Origin: Silene conica
Lineage: Eukaryota; Streptophyta; Magnoliopsida; Caryophyllales; Caryophyllaceae
Length of the DNA stretch: 64,000 bases
NCBI GenBank assembly: GCA_029255685.2
Contig: CM055320.2
Coordinates: 8,976,614-9,040,613, forward strand
Direction of reading: 5' to 3'
Position numbers and translations under genes: made by a program
Notes under the pieces: model-generated
Databases searched by the model: none
What the model saw: the letters and a program-made list of their open reading frames with translations, nothing else
What the model was told of the DNA's origin: nothing
Part shown: positions 31,684 through 43,512 of the stretch, piece by piece
Numbering within the stretch: position 1 is the first letter of the stretch
Layout: each line of letters starts with the position of its first letter

Positions 31684-33025
31684 TGTAATACACCGTATCT
31701 TAGCCTCGGTCACAGATAGTCAAACCATGTTTAATACAAGTATTTCAAACGGAATGTTTATAAAGTATTTTACGAAAACTATTATTATCTTATAAATCGT
31801 ATTTCTAGATTATTTCGTATTTCATTATCATTTTTATATTTGATGATTATTTGATGAAATGACATTTCATTCGTATTTCTTTATTTTTGATAATATATTT
31901 ATAGTTAAATATATTTCCTATTTTATATTTATTTCTCATTTATACTTGTTTTATTATTTAAGTCGTAATTATATTTAAATTTTAAATATAATATATTCTT
32001 ATGTAATTACTAATAATTTTATATTCTTATAATTAATTTAATTAATATTTACATAATTTAATTAATATAATTATTTATATGTCTCGTTAATTTTAAGTTA
32101 CGGGTTAAAGATCGGGATGTAGTCGTATATTACCTCGAGATGCGTGATGGACTTGGACTCGGGTTATGGAGTGAGAAACGAATACCAACATAAAAAAAAA
32201 AAAAAAAAGAGAAAACCCTACCTCGTACAAACCTTACATCGACATAACATTCTTGTGCCTCCCAACTTCGACAAAACACAAAAAAAAAACCCTATTTTAG
32301 CAAAGAGAGGCGTGAGATTGATGACGGACGAGAGACAATCATCATCATCATCACCATCATAAACTTCGTTGTAAGTTATCATCACCAATGTTGCTTCGTT
32401 TTTAATTGCTTTCGAATTGTTGTTTGGTTTATTATTTGATATGAGTTTCTGGGTAGTAGTAGCAGGGCGTTCATAGGTTAGTTTGGTGACTGTTGGGTGG
32501 CGCGTGGTGGCCGGAGTACCACCAGAAAAAAAAAAGACTGTTAAGAACCGTACGAAAACAGGGGGCTGGTACAGGGTAGTTTGAGTCAGTTTTGACCCGC
32601 GGTTTGACGGTTCATGAGAGTTGGGTTGGGGGCTCGTGTTTACTGGGGCTAGTGGCTAGCACCAGGTTGCGGAGTTGGTGGTCAGTGGTGGCAGGGTTGG
32701 CCACCACGGTGGCTAAAAATAAGGACAATTCAGGTAAGGAGCAAAAAACCGAGTGTTGTGCGATCGGTTGCGTGCAGGCTATTTCGACAGCCTGTTTAGG
32801 GTAGTTATGGTGGACGCAGGTGGTGGATAATAGGTGGAGTTTGTAGCTGGTAGTACGTAGTTGAGGTTGGGTCCGGTGGTGGCAGTTGTCGGGAACCGGG
32901 CTGGTGGTGGTGGTGTCGGGAAAAGGGCTGCAACGTGCCCGTTGTCATGCGTTTTGCTGCTAGTCGTGGTCTGTTTGCGTAAGATATTGTTGTTTGTGTA
33001 CGTGATTAGTATTGCCATGATCATT

Positions 33026-33058
<33 letters not shown>

Positions 33059-33088
33059 TAGTATTGTTATTGTTGTGTTTAGTCCACA

Positions 33089-33126
<38 letters not shown>

Positions 33127-34407
33127 TAGTATTGTTATTGTTGTGTTTTGTCCACATGTTATTATTATTATTATTATTATATTATTGTTAGTATGTTATT
33201 ATTATTATTATATGTGACTCATGATACTTAGTTATAAGTTGTTAATAGTACTATTTTTAAAAGCTTATTAGTAGTTTTATAATAATTATTTGATTAGTTT
33301 ACATTTTGATGTTGTTAGTAGTTTAATTGTTTAGTACATGCTTATCTAGTTGTGACCAATTAGTTTAATTAGTTGAACTAGTTTAGTTAATTTGTTTAAA
33401 TGGTTTTGTGACGATAATTTAATTAATCAACGAATTTAGTTAATCGACTACTTATCGTTCATATAATTTTGTTATGCTTAATGTATTATTTGGTTAATTA
33501 AATTGATTAGTTAATAGATTATACCTTGTTTGCGGAGTTATATTAGTTAGTAATTATTCATATTATATTTGTTAGGTGACGGTTTTGAGGTGGCATAATT
33601 CTGTTTACCTGTTGGCTTGCTAGCTATTGGATTATATTGCTATCCAGGTAGGATACACTGACACTATACTCTATGAAGTGTTATGAATGAATGTTTACTC
33701 TGTGATGTGTTATGAATGGATGTAGCCTTGTATATTAGGGATGCAAGTACGAGTTATATGAGCATGATATTTAATGATTATTTATTTTAGTTTTGCATTC
33801 ATGAGCATGACATATGCATTGGTTACTGAGAAAGATATGGATCAGATATTGTTCTGATATAAAGCCCAGGGTGGTTCTGCAGACCAGGCCTGGTGTCTTA
33901 TCAGCTATTGAGCTGGTGTTCGGCGACGGCCGATTATAGTCTGCCGGGAGGTTCGGTATGGCTGGGTGTTACGGGTTTGAGAATTGAGAATTGAGATTGA
34001 GCTCGAGCATATCATGGCATTTGCATATCATTATTGTTGCATTAGTTATTATTGTGTAACCCTACTCAACCGCGAGGTTGACAGTGTATTCGTGTACACC
34101 TACGATGATCCGGAATGGGGAGTAGATTCTGCAGGTCAGAGACAGATGGATTAGAGCTTGGGTATGGAGAGAGACATGGCTTGGACCTACTTAGATTTAG
34201 ATCACATACTTAGCTGTCATCAGTTGTATTTCTTTTATTCCTTGGGTAGTAGTTGTATATCAAAAGTTTAAATTTAATCAGTTTTATATAAAGTACTTGG
34301 GATTGTTTTACTTTGTTATTTACTACCTCGGACATTCCGAGATGGTAACAGCTCTATTTATTTGAGAATGTCTTGCTAAAGGCTCTTAAATAAATGGGGG
34401 TGTTACA
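31684..34407. mobile_element. Putative solo LTR (about 2.7 kb)
   Basis: The block starts TGTAATACACC and ends GGGGGTGTTACA, that is TG...CA with short imperfect inverted ends, as plant LTRs have. It contains no retroelement coding region and interrupts GACCCG-type repeats that continue on both sides (to 31680 and from 34408). A 5-bp target duplication is not evident; GACCTGC occurs at 31676-31682 and 34414-34420, but this may reflect the flanking repeat. It includes a CT/G-rich 32.4-33.0 kb part, a (TTA)n cluster and an AT-rich part. Confidence 0.45.
33012..33212. repeat. (TTA)n microsatellite in a tandemly repeated ~75-85 bp unit
   Basis: A long ATT run is followed by AGTATTGTTATTGTTGTGTT and GTCCACAT, then the same order repeats, and a third ATT run follows. 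The array therefore grew both by single triplets and by duplication of the larger unit. It lies inside the putative LTR. Confidence 0.85.
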
Positions 34408-34989
34408 TAACCCGACCTGCTTGACCCGAAATAAACCTGACACAGGCCTGAAATAGACCCAAAACCCGAATGTCATGACCCGAATTTACCAAAATCCGAT
34501 GAAATACCCGAAATGACCCGACTCGAATTGACTCGTTTATCAAGTTTAGTTAGAGTTAGTCAATATATCGAAAGGTTAATTAAAATTCTAAAGTTACTTA
34601 TTATGAAACATTTTTTGTCCTCTGATTTAATTGAAACGAATTGACCCCATTGCTTGTGAGCTTCAAAAATAAAAATAAAAAATTAATAATATTTTTTTCA
34701 ATTATAATTATAATTATTGCGTGAAAGTGGGTTTGAATTTGGGATAGTGAGCGTTTTACTAATTCAAATTGACCGAGAAAGACATCATCTTGATTTTTTC
34801 CCCAAACAAATCTTGATTTTTTAAGAAGTTGAGCTCAAGTAAGGTATCATAAAAAAGAATTTGAGCAGTAGGAGGATCATACATCCGATATATTACCATC
34901 AATTTTATACTTTTTCAGCATTTAGAATAATGTTTTTGAGTTTTATTTTAAAAATTATGGGTATTGGTATATAGTTTTTTAGTTACGTT

Positions 34990-35280
34990 TTTAAAACATT
35001 AAGCTCAAAAATTTACAATAAAACTCAAAAACATTACATATAAACTTAGTTATATTTTAGTTTTAACGAAAAAAAAATTAAAATCTAACTTATAAATTTT
35101 TATAAGCTCAGAAAAAATACACATATGCTCAAAAAAAAAAAAGTTTGACGTAATAAGCTCAAAAAAAACACATATGCTCAAAAACAAATACTGGTAATAA
35201 GCTCAAAAAAATATCTATAAGCTCAAAAAAATACTCGTATGCCCAAAAAAATATTCATATGCTCAAAAACTAAAAGAAAT
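34990..35280. repeat. AAGCTCAAAAAA minisatellite
   Basis: Irregular tandem copies of about 20-28 bp built from AAGCTCAAAAAA and CATATGCTCAAAAA. About ten units can be counted, with varying A-tract length. No coding content; the rest of 34408-35628 is AT-rich DNA with no gene. Confidence 0.7.
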
Positions 35281-35628
35281 GTGAGGTAATACCTCCGATG
35301 TATCTTCCTAGCATAAAAATAATTTTTTCCAAAACAAATCTTGATTTTTAAAAAGTTGATGGCCATTACATAGACCAAATTGAACACCCTTTGGGGCTTA
35401 TGAATGAGGTAAGATCAATTCAAATTCTAAAATACATTTAAACTGTACAATTTAAAATAGATTAAATTTTGTTAAATCTGAAATTGAAAGTTTAACACCA
35501 ATTGAAAATGGTTTGATCGAAAAACCCAAATGATTGAAAATTATGTTAAAAGCACATTTCACTAATTAAATATATTTGCATACAAAAATCACAAATTCGA
35601 TAATAATAATCGAATCAAACCCAGTATA

Positions 35629-35725
35629 ATACTTCCTCCATTTTTATATGATGTGCCCATTTGTTGAATATATGAGTGAAGTATTTTATTAAAATGGGTA
35701 TATCATATGAAAATGGAGGAAGTAT
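35629..35725. mobile_element. 97-bp hairpin MITE
   Basis: Almost the whole element folds back: arms of about 34 bp begin ATACTTCCTCCATTTT at the left and end AAAATGGAGGAAGTAT at the right, with only a few mismatches, around a ~29-bp loop. Confidence 0.85.
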
Positions 35726-38318
35726 GTCGTATCTTGATGGCCGGTTTTTGTCGTCGATTCCGGCACCAAAAACAATTTATAAACTCCCAAATTAAGTAGT
35801 ATAATTTAGGGTCGAACCCAAAAGACGGTGGGGAAGTTGTATATTTAAGTTCTAGTTCGAGCTCGAGTTGGGTAATAAGTTTGTGGTTGGTTAACAACTT
35901 AAGAACAATTAAAGCAAATAAATTAAGATAAAATTGATGATAAGGAGGACTAGGGTGTCGGGGGTCACCTAGGTAAGTCGGTAGCCAAACGTAAGGCAAC
36001 GGCCTTGTGTCACTTCTATGGTAAGTCTAGGGTCATCTCTTCTCTCGAGTCGACTACCCTTAGGTCAAGACTAGTCCTAGCTTTCGCTACAAACCAAGCT
36101 AACCTAACACATAAGCATGCTCATGAAACTCAAGACCATCGTCTAAAGCAAACAAAGCGAAGACTAATACCCAACCGTCGTTGAGGCAATTCGTCGAACA
36201 CGTAACATGTAAGATGCGAAAACTTAACCAAAGAAGCAAACAAGACTAACCCTAAGCATTTTTCATGGCTACTAACTACCCAAGCAAACCCCTAACCCTA
36301 GAATGAAACTACTCACACATGATTAAAGAAGAAACATGAACAAATGAGGAATTGATGATAAACATTATGAGAAATGATAGAGGTAAACAAGTAAACAAGG
36401 AAAACTTAAAGGAAATGCAAAGACAAAGTAAAGATTAGGAAGAGTATACCATTAACTATGGAAAAGGAAATAACTTGGATAACAAGATGAAGAATTCTTT
36501 CAAATCCCTTCAAATTACAACCCAAATATCTTCTAACAATGTCTAGGAACAAAACTAAGCAAATGACTAAAGAAGGATTAACAAGAACTAAAAGATTAAG
36601 ATGAAAATCTAAGGAAAGATTAAAGTATTTTTTAGTGTTTTTTGAGTCTAAGTGTTAAGTATTCAAAACAGTAGAAACCCTAGAAAAGTGTGCAAAGTAA
36701 CGTAATGCCTAAAGAAATGACACAAGTGCGGGTTTATATAGGGCTCGAAAATCTGAAAAATGCTTCCCAGCCGGTCGACCGGCTGCCGGTGGTGGACCGG
36801 CTGGGACACCAAATGTCGACTTCTGGAAAATTTCTTCAAACAAGCACACTCCTCAGCCGACCGGCCGGCTGCCGGTCTGGCACCGGCTGGGAGGCTTTTT
36901 CCTTCAATCTGATTTCCTTCTTCATTTTTGACAAGCGCAGGTCCTCCCAGCCGGTTGACCGGCTGCCGGTTGTCCACCGGCTGGGACCTCTTTTTCAACA
37001 ATCTGCATTTTCTTCGTTTCTCCAAAAATGGTTAAGGCATGACATGGTCCCCAGCCGGCCTACCGGCTGCCGGCTGGGAACCGGCTGGGAGGCTGAAATT
37101 GAGCACTGGAACAATTCTTCACTTTTCGTCAAAAACACAAGTCTAAGCTCCCCAGCCGGCTCACCGGCCGCCGGTTGGGGACCGGCTGGTAAGGCCTGGG
37201 AAGGCTTTTTCATCATTCCTTCACAAATCTTCATAAAACGCTCCAAATTCGTCTCGATTTCTCTCATTTCTTCGCCCCCGCCGTAATGCCTACAAAAATT
37301 AGACAGGATAGGAATATACGAGGCAACGGACGTAAAAACATCTAAAGGCACGCAAATCGAGGTCGAATCGTGACCGAAAACAAAGAAAATGTAAAGGAAA
37401 TGATGACCAAAATGGAGCTCATCATATCTACACGTAACAAAATAAAAATACTTAATAACATTTGCCAAAAATGAGTTTAACACATTTGAGAAAGACTCAA
37501 AACTGAACATAATTCAACTTAATGGTATGTCGGAAGCTAAGTATAAAAGTAAAATTGTGACTAGACTGCAAAACGACGCGATGACACAATCCCCCTAGCC
37601 ACAACATCAACACTCACGACGTAATACCTGAGAATCTGCTCACTATAACCATGGATCATCACAATAATACACAACAAGCATCAAAGATACACAAAAGCCA
37701 TACTGATATCATATCAAATCAACTCAACAGTGGCGACCATTAATATGTACATCCTCTCCGCGGCGGTAAGCCGGTAACCACGAAGGGTGGTCGTAGGATT
37801 AAGAGTCATCAAACATATGTTTCATACTCAATTCTCAACATCACAGTGATATCAATTATACAAATAGCAGAAAACCGTCACAACCACACATAACAACAAC
37901 TGAGTAGGAAGAACCCTACCTCAAGAAAATTCACACAAGATATCACCAATTTACATTAATCCGTGTATGCTCAAATGATCGATTTGTCAAATCTTAGTTA
38001 GACGTAAATGTAGGCGGTATATCTATACTTAAACAGTAAACAGAAAGAACTTACAGAACTTGGAAAGAAGATGTCGTGGCGTGATGAAAATCACTGCCCT
38101 AAAGTTGAAATTGCCCCGCTCAGTACACACAGCCTCTTGGCAAACCAACCCCGAGAGTTAACACGACTTTCGAGCCTAAGGTGTATGACAAAGACTCAGA
38201 TTGAGAACTACTAATAGAACGTTGCCAGAATATCAGCTATAAAGATTTAGAGAGTATTGCAGAGAGAAAGAGAGGAGAAAGATATTGTGTGTTGTGTGTT
38301 TTCTGAATGACAGAATAG

Positions 38319-38322
<4 letters not shown>
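35726..38322. other. Repeat-like non-coding block
   Basis: No credible protein gene. The text at 35740-35830 (GATTCCGGCACCAAAAACAA, then GGGTCGAACCCAAAAGACGG) and the stretch 37560-38230 look like non-coding parts of LTR elements. Open frames of 98-198 aa on both strands at 35703-37510 are by-products of the palindromic repeat array. No paired LTRs were found. Confidence 0.4.
36766..37190. repeat. Five-copy GC-rich palindromic minisatellite
   Basis: Five units of about 41 bp lie at 36766-36806, 36851-36893, 36946-36986, 37050-37090 and 37151-37190, spaced 85-104 bp start to start. A unit has outer arms CCCAGCCGGT and ACCGGCTGGG around ACCGGCTGCCGGT, so it can fold as a hairpin on either strand. 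The spacers are AT-rich, resemble each other weakly (GGCTTTTTC, CAATCTGC, CTTCATTTTTGAC) and have diverged more than the cores. Both strands are open through it, encoding repeats like QPVDRLPVVDRLG. Confidence 0.9.

Positions 38323-38380
<58 letters not shown>
38323..38380. repeat. (TA)n microsatellite
   Basis: Twenty-nine perfect TA dinucleotides, followed about 110 bp later (38488-38526) by a GC-rich stretch of GCCCGG and CGCG repeats. Confidence 0.95.
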
Positions 38381-38382
<2 letters not shown>

Positions 38383-38765
38383 ATGGAAAGGAAGGATCCA
38401 GAGAACCGTAATAAATGGTCTCGGAAAACCAGATTAGTATTTTGCGCAATCAGTATGGTGAATGCAGATAATCAGTATGGTACCAGAGCCCGAGCCCGGC
38501 CCGGCCCGGCGCGCGCGCGTGTGTGGTGACAGTGTCCCCTCACTACTACACATATTAGTAGTATCACACCACACCCTAGTTCACTTATAAACTATAACCT
38601 TCTTATTTATTCTACCAATGTGGGATAAATAAATAGCTTCTTTTGAAGCACTACTTCCAACAGTAAAACCACGAGCCCAATATCAAATGAACTTTATCCT
38701 ATAAATCTTAGATTATGTTAGCTAATCACGCTTTTTTTTTTTTTTTTTTTGATAAGGTAAGGAAA

Positions 38766-41621
38766 CTAGGTTGATCCTCTTAAATAGGACCAACCTATCT
38801 CATCCTTTCGAATGAGTAAGGTAAGTTGAAGCCACCGACTTTCAACCCACCTCGAAAGAGTTGGACATGAATGTCCAACAGAAGCCATGAAGTCAGCAAC
38901 CTTGTTGGCTTCACGGAAACAATGTTTAATTATCACTTCATCGAAAAGATGAAGATCAAGTTTCACATCCTTGATAATACTAGAGATTTCCCACGGGATC
39001 TGCCAAGTGCTACGGAGTGAGTTGATAACACATAAATTATCACCCTCCACAATTAACTTAGAGATTCCTAATTGTTTAGCGGCTAAAATACCTTCTTTTA
39101 AAGCGAGTGCTTCTGCGACAAGAATACTATTAGATCCACATTTTTTTGCTCCTAACAACACGACTTTACCATTATGATCTCTTATACAAAATCCTAAAGC
39201 AGCTTTATCGCCATGTATTCTCGATCCGTCAAAATTTAGCTTTAGGAAACCATTTCTAGGTTTCTCCCACCAGATTTCCTTCTTACTAGAGGTATTTCTA
39301 GCAGACTTTTCTTTCTCGGGATTATTGAGATCTTTATGTCTAGTTTCGTTCCATACCTTAATGTTATTATTACATAAAGTAATAAGTTTGTTTATATTGA
39401 AATTAACATTATTAAAGATAATATCATTTCTATAAAACCATGCATTCCACCAAATAAAAATGATCTTAACAAAATCATCATGTGGAATTAAGTCTTTGAG
39501 ATAATTAAGCTTCATAAGAAAATTTTGACTCGCACTATCATCATAGCTTAACACAAAAATGTTATAGCTAGTAATGTTCATTTCTTGGATAACAGACCCA
39601 ATCAAAGGACATTCGTAAAAGAAATGATCTTTATTTTCACTAGGATAGTTACACAAAATGCAATGAGGTGGGACATTAATATGACTTTTGAGAAGTCTAT
39701 CTTTCGTTGGTAGGCCGTCAACACATGCTTTCCAAAGAAAAAAAATCAATTTTGGTGGAATATTCAATTTCCAAACCCACTGAAAATTACATTTTTCATG
39801 AGCGTGATCGAATAAACCTTGCGTTAGCCAAGTTGCTGTTTTTGTAGAGAAATTTCCATCCACGGACAGCCCCCATATGAGGGTATCCGAAATATCATTA
39901 TGTGGCAGTGGAACGTTAGTAATCTGATTCATAATATCGTTATTTACCAAATTGGCTAATTTACAAACATCCCATTGTTTGTCAGAGGTTATGAAATCTT
40001 TAACCAACAGATTAAGATCACGGCTACTATCATCATCACTCGTAATACTGGTCAGTGGGTGCGAGAAAACCCAATTATCAGACCAAAACTTAATATTGCT
40101 ACCATTACCTACCTGCCATCTCAATCCTTTTCTAAAGAGAGTCCGAAGACTCATAAGCTTACGCCATTGCCAAGAAGAGCCTGAGTTAGGCTTATGATCA
40201 AAAAGCGAACAATTTCTCAAGTATTTTCTAGTAATTACTCTAACCCATATACTTTCCTTATCCATAAGGATTTTCCACAAAAGTTTCATTTGAAGGGCTT
40301 TATTAGCGGCTTCAGAAGATTTTATACCCAATCCACCAAACGATTTCGGTAAACAAACTTTTTGCCAACCAATCAAACTAGGGGAGCGTTGCGAAGGATT
40401 CTTATTCCAAAGAAAGTCTCTATTAATCTTATCTAATCTCTTATGAATTGATGAGGGGAGAAGAAAGCTTTGCATTTGAAAAGTTCCCTTCGAGGCTAAA
40501 TTAGCATTGATCAGAACTAGTCTACCTGCTTGTGATAAAGAATTTGCTTTCCATTTCGATAGTTGGGTGCAAGAAGATTGAATAATACTTTCGAAAGTAT
40601 TTTTAGTTACTCTGCTATCTATTATAGGACATCCTAAATACTTACCCAAATGAGCTTCCTCGTTCATACGGAGAATACCTCTAAAGGATTCCCGTTGAGG
40701 TCGCTCAATATTTCTAGTGCATTGAAAAGTGGATTTCTCAAAATTAACAAATTGTCCTGAAATTGTGCAAAATTTATCTAAAATAGATTTAATGGTTCTA
40801 CAACTTTGGTTAGAGGCTTTAGCAAAAATGATCGTATCATCCGCAAAAGTGAGAAAAGGAATTTTCTCAATTCCAGATCCAATTCTAATACCAATATCAC
40901 TAGAACTAAGATCACTATTCTTTTGCAGAGATCTTGCTAAAATCTCGGCGCACATAATAAAAATATACGGCGAAAGAGGGTCACCCTGTCTAATACCTCG
41001 AGTTGGTCTAAAAAATTCTCCCGGTCTTCCATTTACTAACACTGAGAACGAGACAGTTTTTATACATTCCATAATCCAGAAAGTCCATTTTACACTAAAC
41101 CCCATTTGCTTAAAGGTTTCCTCAATAAAGTTCCATTCTAGTCGGTCGTATGCTTTCTCCATATCAAGTTTAATTGCAATCCAACCCCCTTTGCCTTTTT
41201 TACGTTTAAACGAGTTAAAAATCTCGTGGGCAAGAAGAATATTATCTTGAATAAAGCGGTTAGGTGTAAATGCCCCTTGAAACGGGTGGATTATCTTATG
41301 CAAGACACTGCGAAGACGAGTAGCTAGGATTTTCGAAATAATCTTATAAATTGTTGAACAAAGACTAATAGGTCGAAAATGATTAGCTGTTTGAGGGTTA
41401 TCAATTTTAGGAATTAATGCTATGAAAGTATGATTTATTTCTTTTAATAATTTTCCTGAATGGAAAAAAGCTAAAACCGCTTTATTGACCGAATTTCCTA
41501 CAATATCCCAATATTTTTGAAAAAACTCTATAGGAAATCCATCGGGACCTGGAGCTTTATTTGCGGCTAAACTAAACACAGTTTGTTTAACTTCTTCCAT
41601 ACTAATATTACTTGTAAGCAA
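38766..41621 (-). pseudogene. LINE reverse transcriptase + RNase H part
   Basis: An open 951-codon stretch. The reverse transcriptase begins with KAPGPDGFPIEFFQ, then FRPISLCSTIYKIISKILA, IKLDMEKAYDRLEW, RGIRQGDPLSPYIF and the catalytic FADD box (LTFADDTIIF). A zf-RVT-like part follows (IPPKLIFFLWKACVDGLPT, then a CILC...H...CP pattern). The C-terminal plant-type RNase H shows NFDGS, AEALALKEG, VEGDN and NKVADF. The frame upstream of residue 1 continues in another phase, so this is the 3' part of a larger disrupted ORF2. The length without stops suggests that the insertion is not old. Confidence 0.93.
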
Positions 41622-42052
41622 ATTGTTATCTTCGTCTGAAATTAAACCTCTAACCGACTTAAAGTCTTCATTTTCATCAAAATGACAAAGTTGATTTTTT
41701 GTAAATCTAAGTTCAAACTCGCTAGATATCTCTTGTTTAATAAGGTCTTGATCAGTAATACAAGTACCAATTCTATTTATAAATTGCTTAATCCATTTCT
41801 ACTGCGCCTAATAGTGACATGATTTTGAAAATATTTGGTATTACTACCTCCAAAATTAGCTTTATTGATACAAGATTTTTGTTGCCAATAAATGCGCTTA
41901 TAATCAAGCAAGGCATCACGTTTTTTCAGCCATTTTAACCGAGCGACTTCTAAAACCGTAATATGGGATGAACTAAGTTGATTTTGTATATTCTCTAACT
42001 TTTTTTCAGCGATCGAAAGTTGTCTAAAAATATTTCCGAAAGTAGATTGATT

Positions 42053-42892
42053 CTATTTTTTAGCCTTTTGCTTTAGGAATTTGCACTTTTGAGAAAGACA
42101 AAACATATAAGACCCCTGAAATTGGTGTTGCCAACACTTTTTTACTAACTTACTAAAATCATCTCGAAGGGTCCACATAAGTTCGAAACGAAAGGGAGGG
42201 GCTTTCATATGAACTTGGTCATGAAACTTCACATATATAGGACAATGGTCGGAACTAGTGAAAGCATGATGCATAAACTGCATGTTTGGATAAGAACTAA
42301 TCCAATCAGGAGATGCTAAAGCTCTATCAAGAATTTCAAAGATATTTTCAGAACCAGCTTTCTTTTTTCTCCAAGTAAAAAAATTACCGGAGAAAGGGAG
42401 ATCTACACAATTAGTATTACTTAAGAAATTTGTTAATCTCAAGCACCGCGCATTGGTAACCTTTGTGCCCCCTTCTTTTTCACTAGGACTTTTAATCTCG
42501 TTAAGATCCCCCAATAATAAAAAAGGTAAATCAAGATTAAGGACAAAATTTTGGAATTCAATCCAAAAATCTGACTTCTCAGCCGGTTGAGCCGGAGCAT
42601 AAACAAAAATAAGGCAAAATTTCACATTAATAGTTAAATCACACACTTCACAAGCAATAAATCTATTCGATTTAAACGTGACAATTAACGAAAATGTCAT
42701 GGATATAGACTCTTTCCAAAATAACCAAATACCACCTGACAAGCCAATACTAGGAATGAAATCACAATTACTAAACCCAAATCTGGCTAAAAGGTGAGGT
42801 TCCGACATAGAAATTGATTTAGTGTCGCAAATAGCTAAGATTTTATTATAATATGATTTTAAAAACATATGAAATAATAAACATTTTTTCAA
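42053..42892 (-). pseudogene. LINE endonuclease part, truncated and stopped
   Basis: A 279-codon stretch with apurinic/apyrimidinic endonuclease marks: FIPSIGLSGGIWLFW, LIFVYAPAQPAEKSDFW, LLLGDLNEI, FFTWRKKK, RALASPDW and the catalytic SDHCPIYV. The N-terminal part with the first acidic metal-binding residues is missing. The ORF ends at a TAG, after which the same frame resumes with FGNIFRQLSIAEKKLENIQ, showing a nonsense mutation rather than a natural end. Confidence 0.9.
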
Positions 42893-43201
42893 GTAACTCT
42901 CATTCTGATAGAAAAAAAGAGATGTTTGAGTGCTAATAACAAACTTTCGATTATTATTTCAGTTACACCTGAATGAAATTCAGATTGAGTTAAAAGTATC
43001 TAATAAACAATTACAACAGAGCGAAAACAAAGTTTACTCCCTATTTTCAATATGCCTCATTTCTCATATTCTGATGTTATTAATTTTGTAATGTTAATAT
43101 AAATATTAAAGTAAATAAAATGAAATTTACAGTATTGAAACATAATTGGTAAACTTAACGGTTAAGTATTAAAAATATAACTCGCTTTGATTAAACATAA
43201 A

Positions 43202-43273
43202 GCCCTTATAGCTCAGTGGTAGAGCGTCAGTCTTGTAAACTGAAGGTCCGTAGTTCGATCCTGCGTGAGGGCA
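43202..43273 (+). tRNA. tRNA-Thr (anticodon UGU), nuclear
   Basis: 72 nt folding into a full cloverleaf: acceptor GCCCTTA/TGAGGGC with one G-U pair, D arm GCTC/GAGC, anticodon arm TCAGT/ACTGA with loop CTTGTAA (anticodon TGT), T arm CGTAG/CTGCG with loop TTCGATC, discriminator A. No intron, no encoded CCA. A pol III T-run terminator follows (TTTGTTTTG, TTTTT within 20 bp). It stands between the LINE and the Helitron. Confidence 0.95.
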
Positions 43274-43395
43274 TTTGTTTTGTATTTTTATTCCGTTTCA
43301 TTTCCCACGCCAAATATACCTTTTACTGTTTTTACATGTGATCCATTTTTTTTGAGCAAATAACAATGATTCTTTTCAATTCAGTAGAGAGCATC

Positions 43396-43512
43396 TTATT
43401 TTATAGGAAACAACTTTCGACGGTAGTAACCAAGCAGGCGGGCATCACGCGGCCGTTGGTTGCTCACTGAATCATCCCATCCTTTAACCATGAGATTAGG
43501 CTTGACCCCTTC
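43396..43512 (-). pseudogene. Isolated terminal-exon-like fragment
   Basis: Read leftward after a TTTTTACAG acceptor, 38 codons and a TAA give a protein-like tail with PNLMVKGWDDSVSNQ and RDARLLGYYRRKL. No upstream exon fitting it was found within 43.5-44.2 kb, and I do not recognise the family. It may be the relic 3' end of a gene cut off by the transposons, or a chance open stretch. Confidence 0.3.

Larger units (their letters stand above)
38732..42900 (-). mobile_element. L1-type LINE, 5'-truncated and broken
   Basis: Read on the minus strand, it contains an endonuclease, a reverse transcriptase, a zinc-knuckle-like region and an RNase H domain, and ends in a poly(A) tail seen as T19 at 38732-38750. 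The 5' end lacks the first part of the endonuclease, so the element is truncated near 42.85-42.95 kb. An in-frame TAG at about 42053 and a frameshift near 41800 separate endonuclease from reverse transcriptase, so it cannot move on its own. No clear target-site duplication was found. Confidence 0.9.

Noticed and set aside
31684..34407. Full LTR retrotransposon between 31.7 and 38.5 kb
   Set aside because: No second LTR copy, no gag-pol coding, and only a weak TGGTACCAGAGC primer-site look-alike at 38477.
36690..37510. Open frames of 198 aa (+) and 171 aa (-) over the GC-rich repeats
   Set aside because: They are open only because the palindromic unit avoids stops on both strands; the spacers encode unrelated residues.
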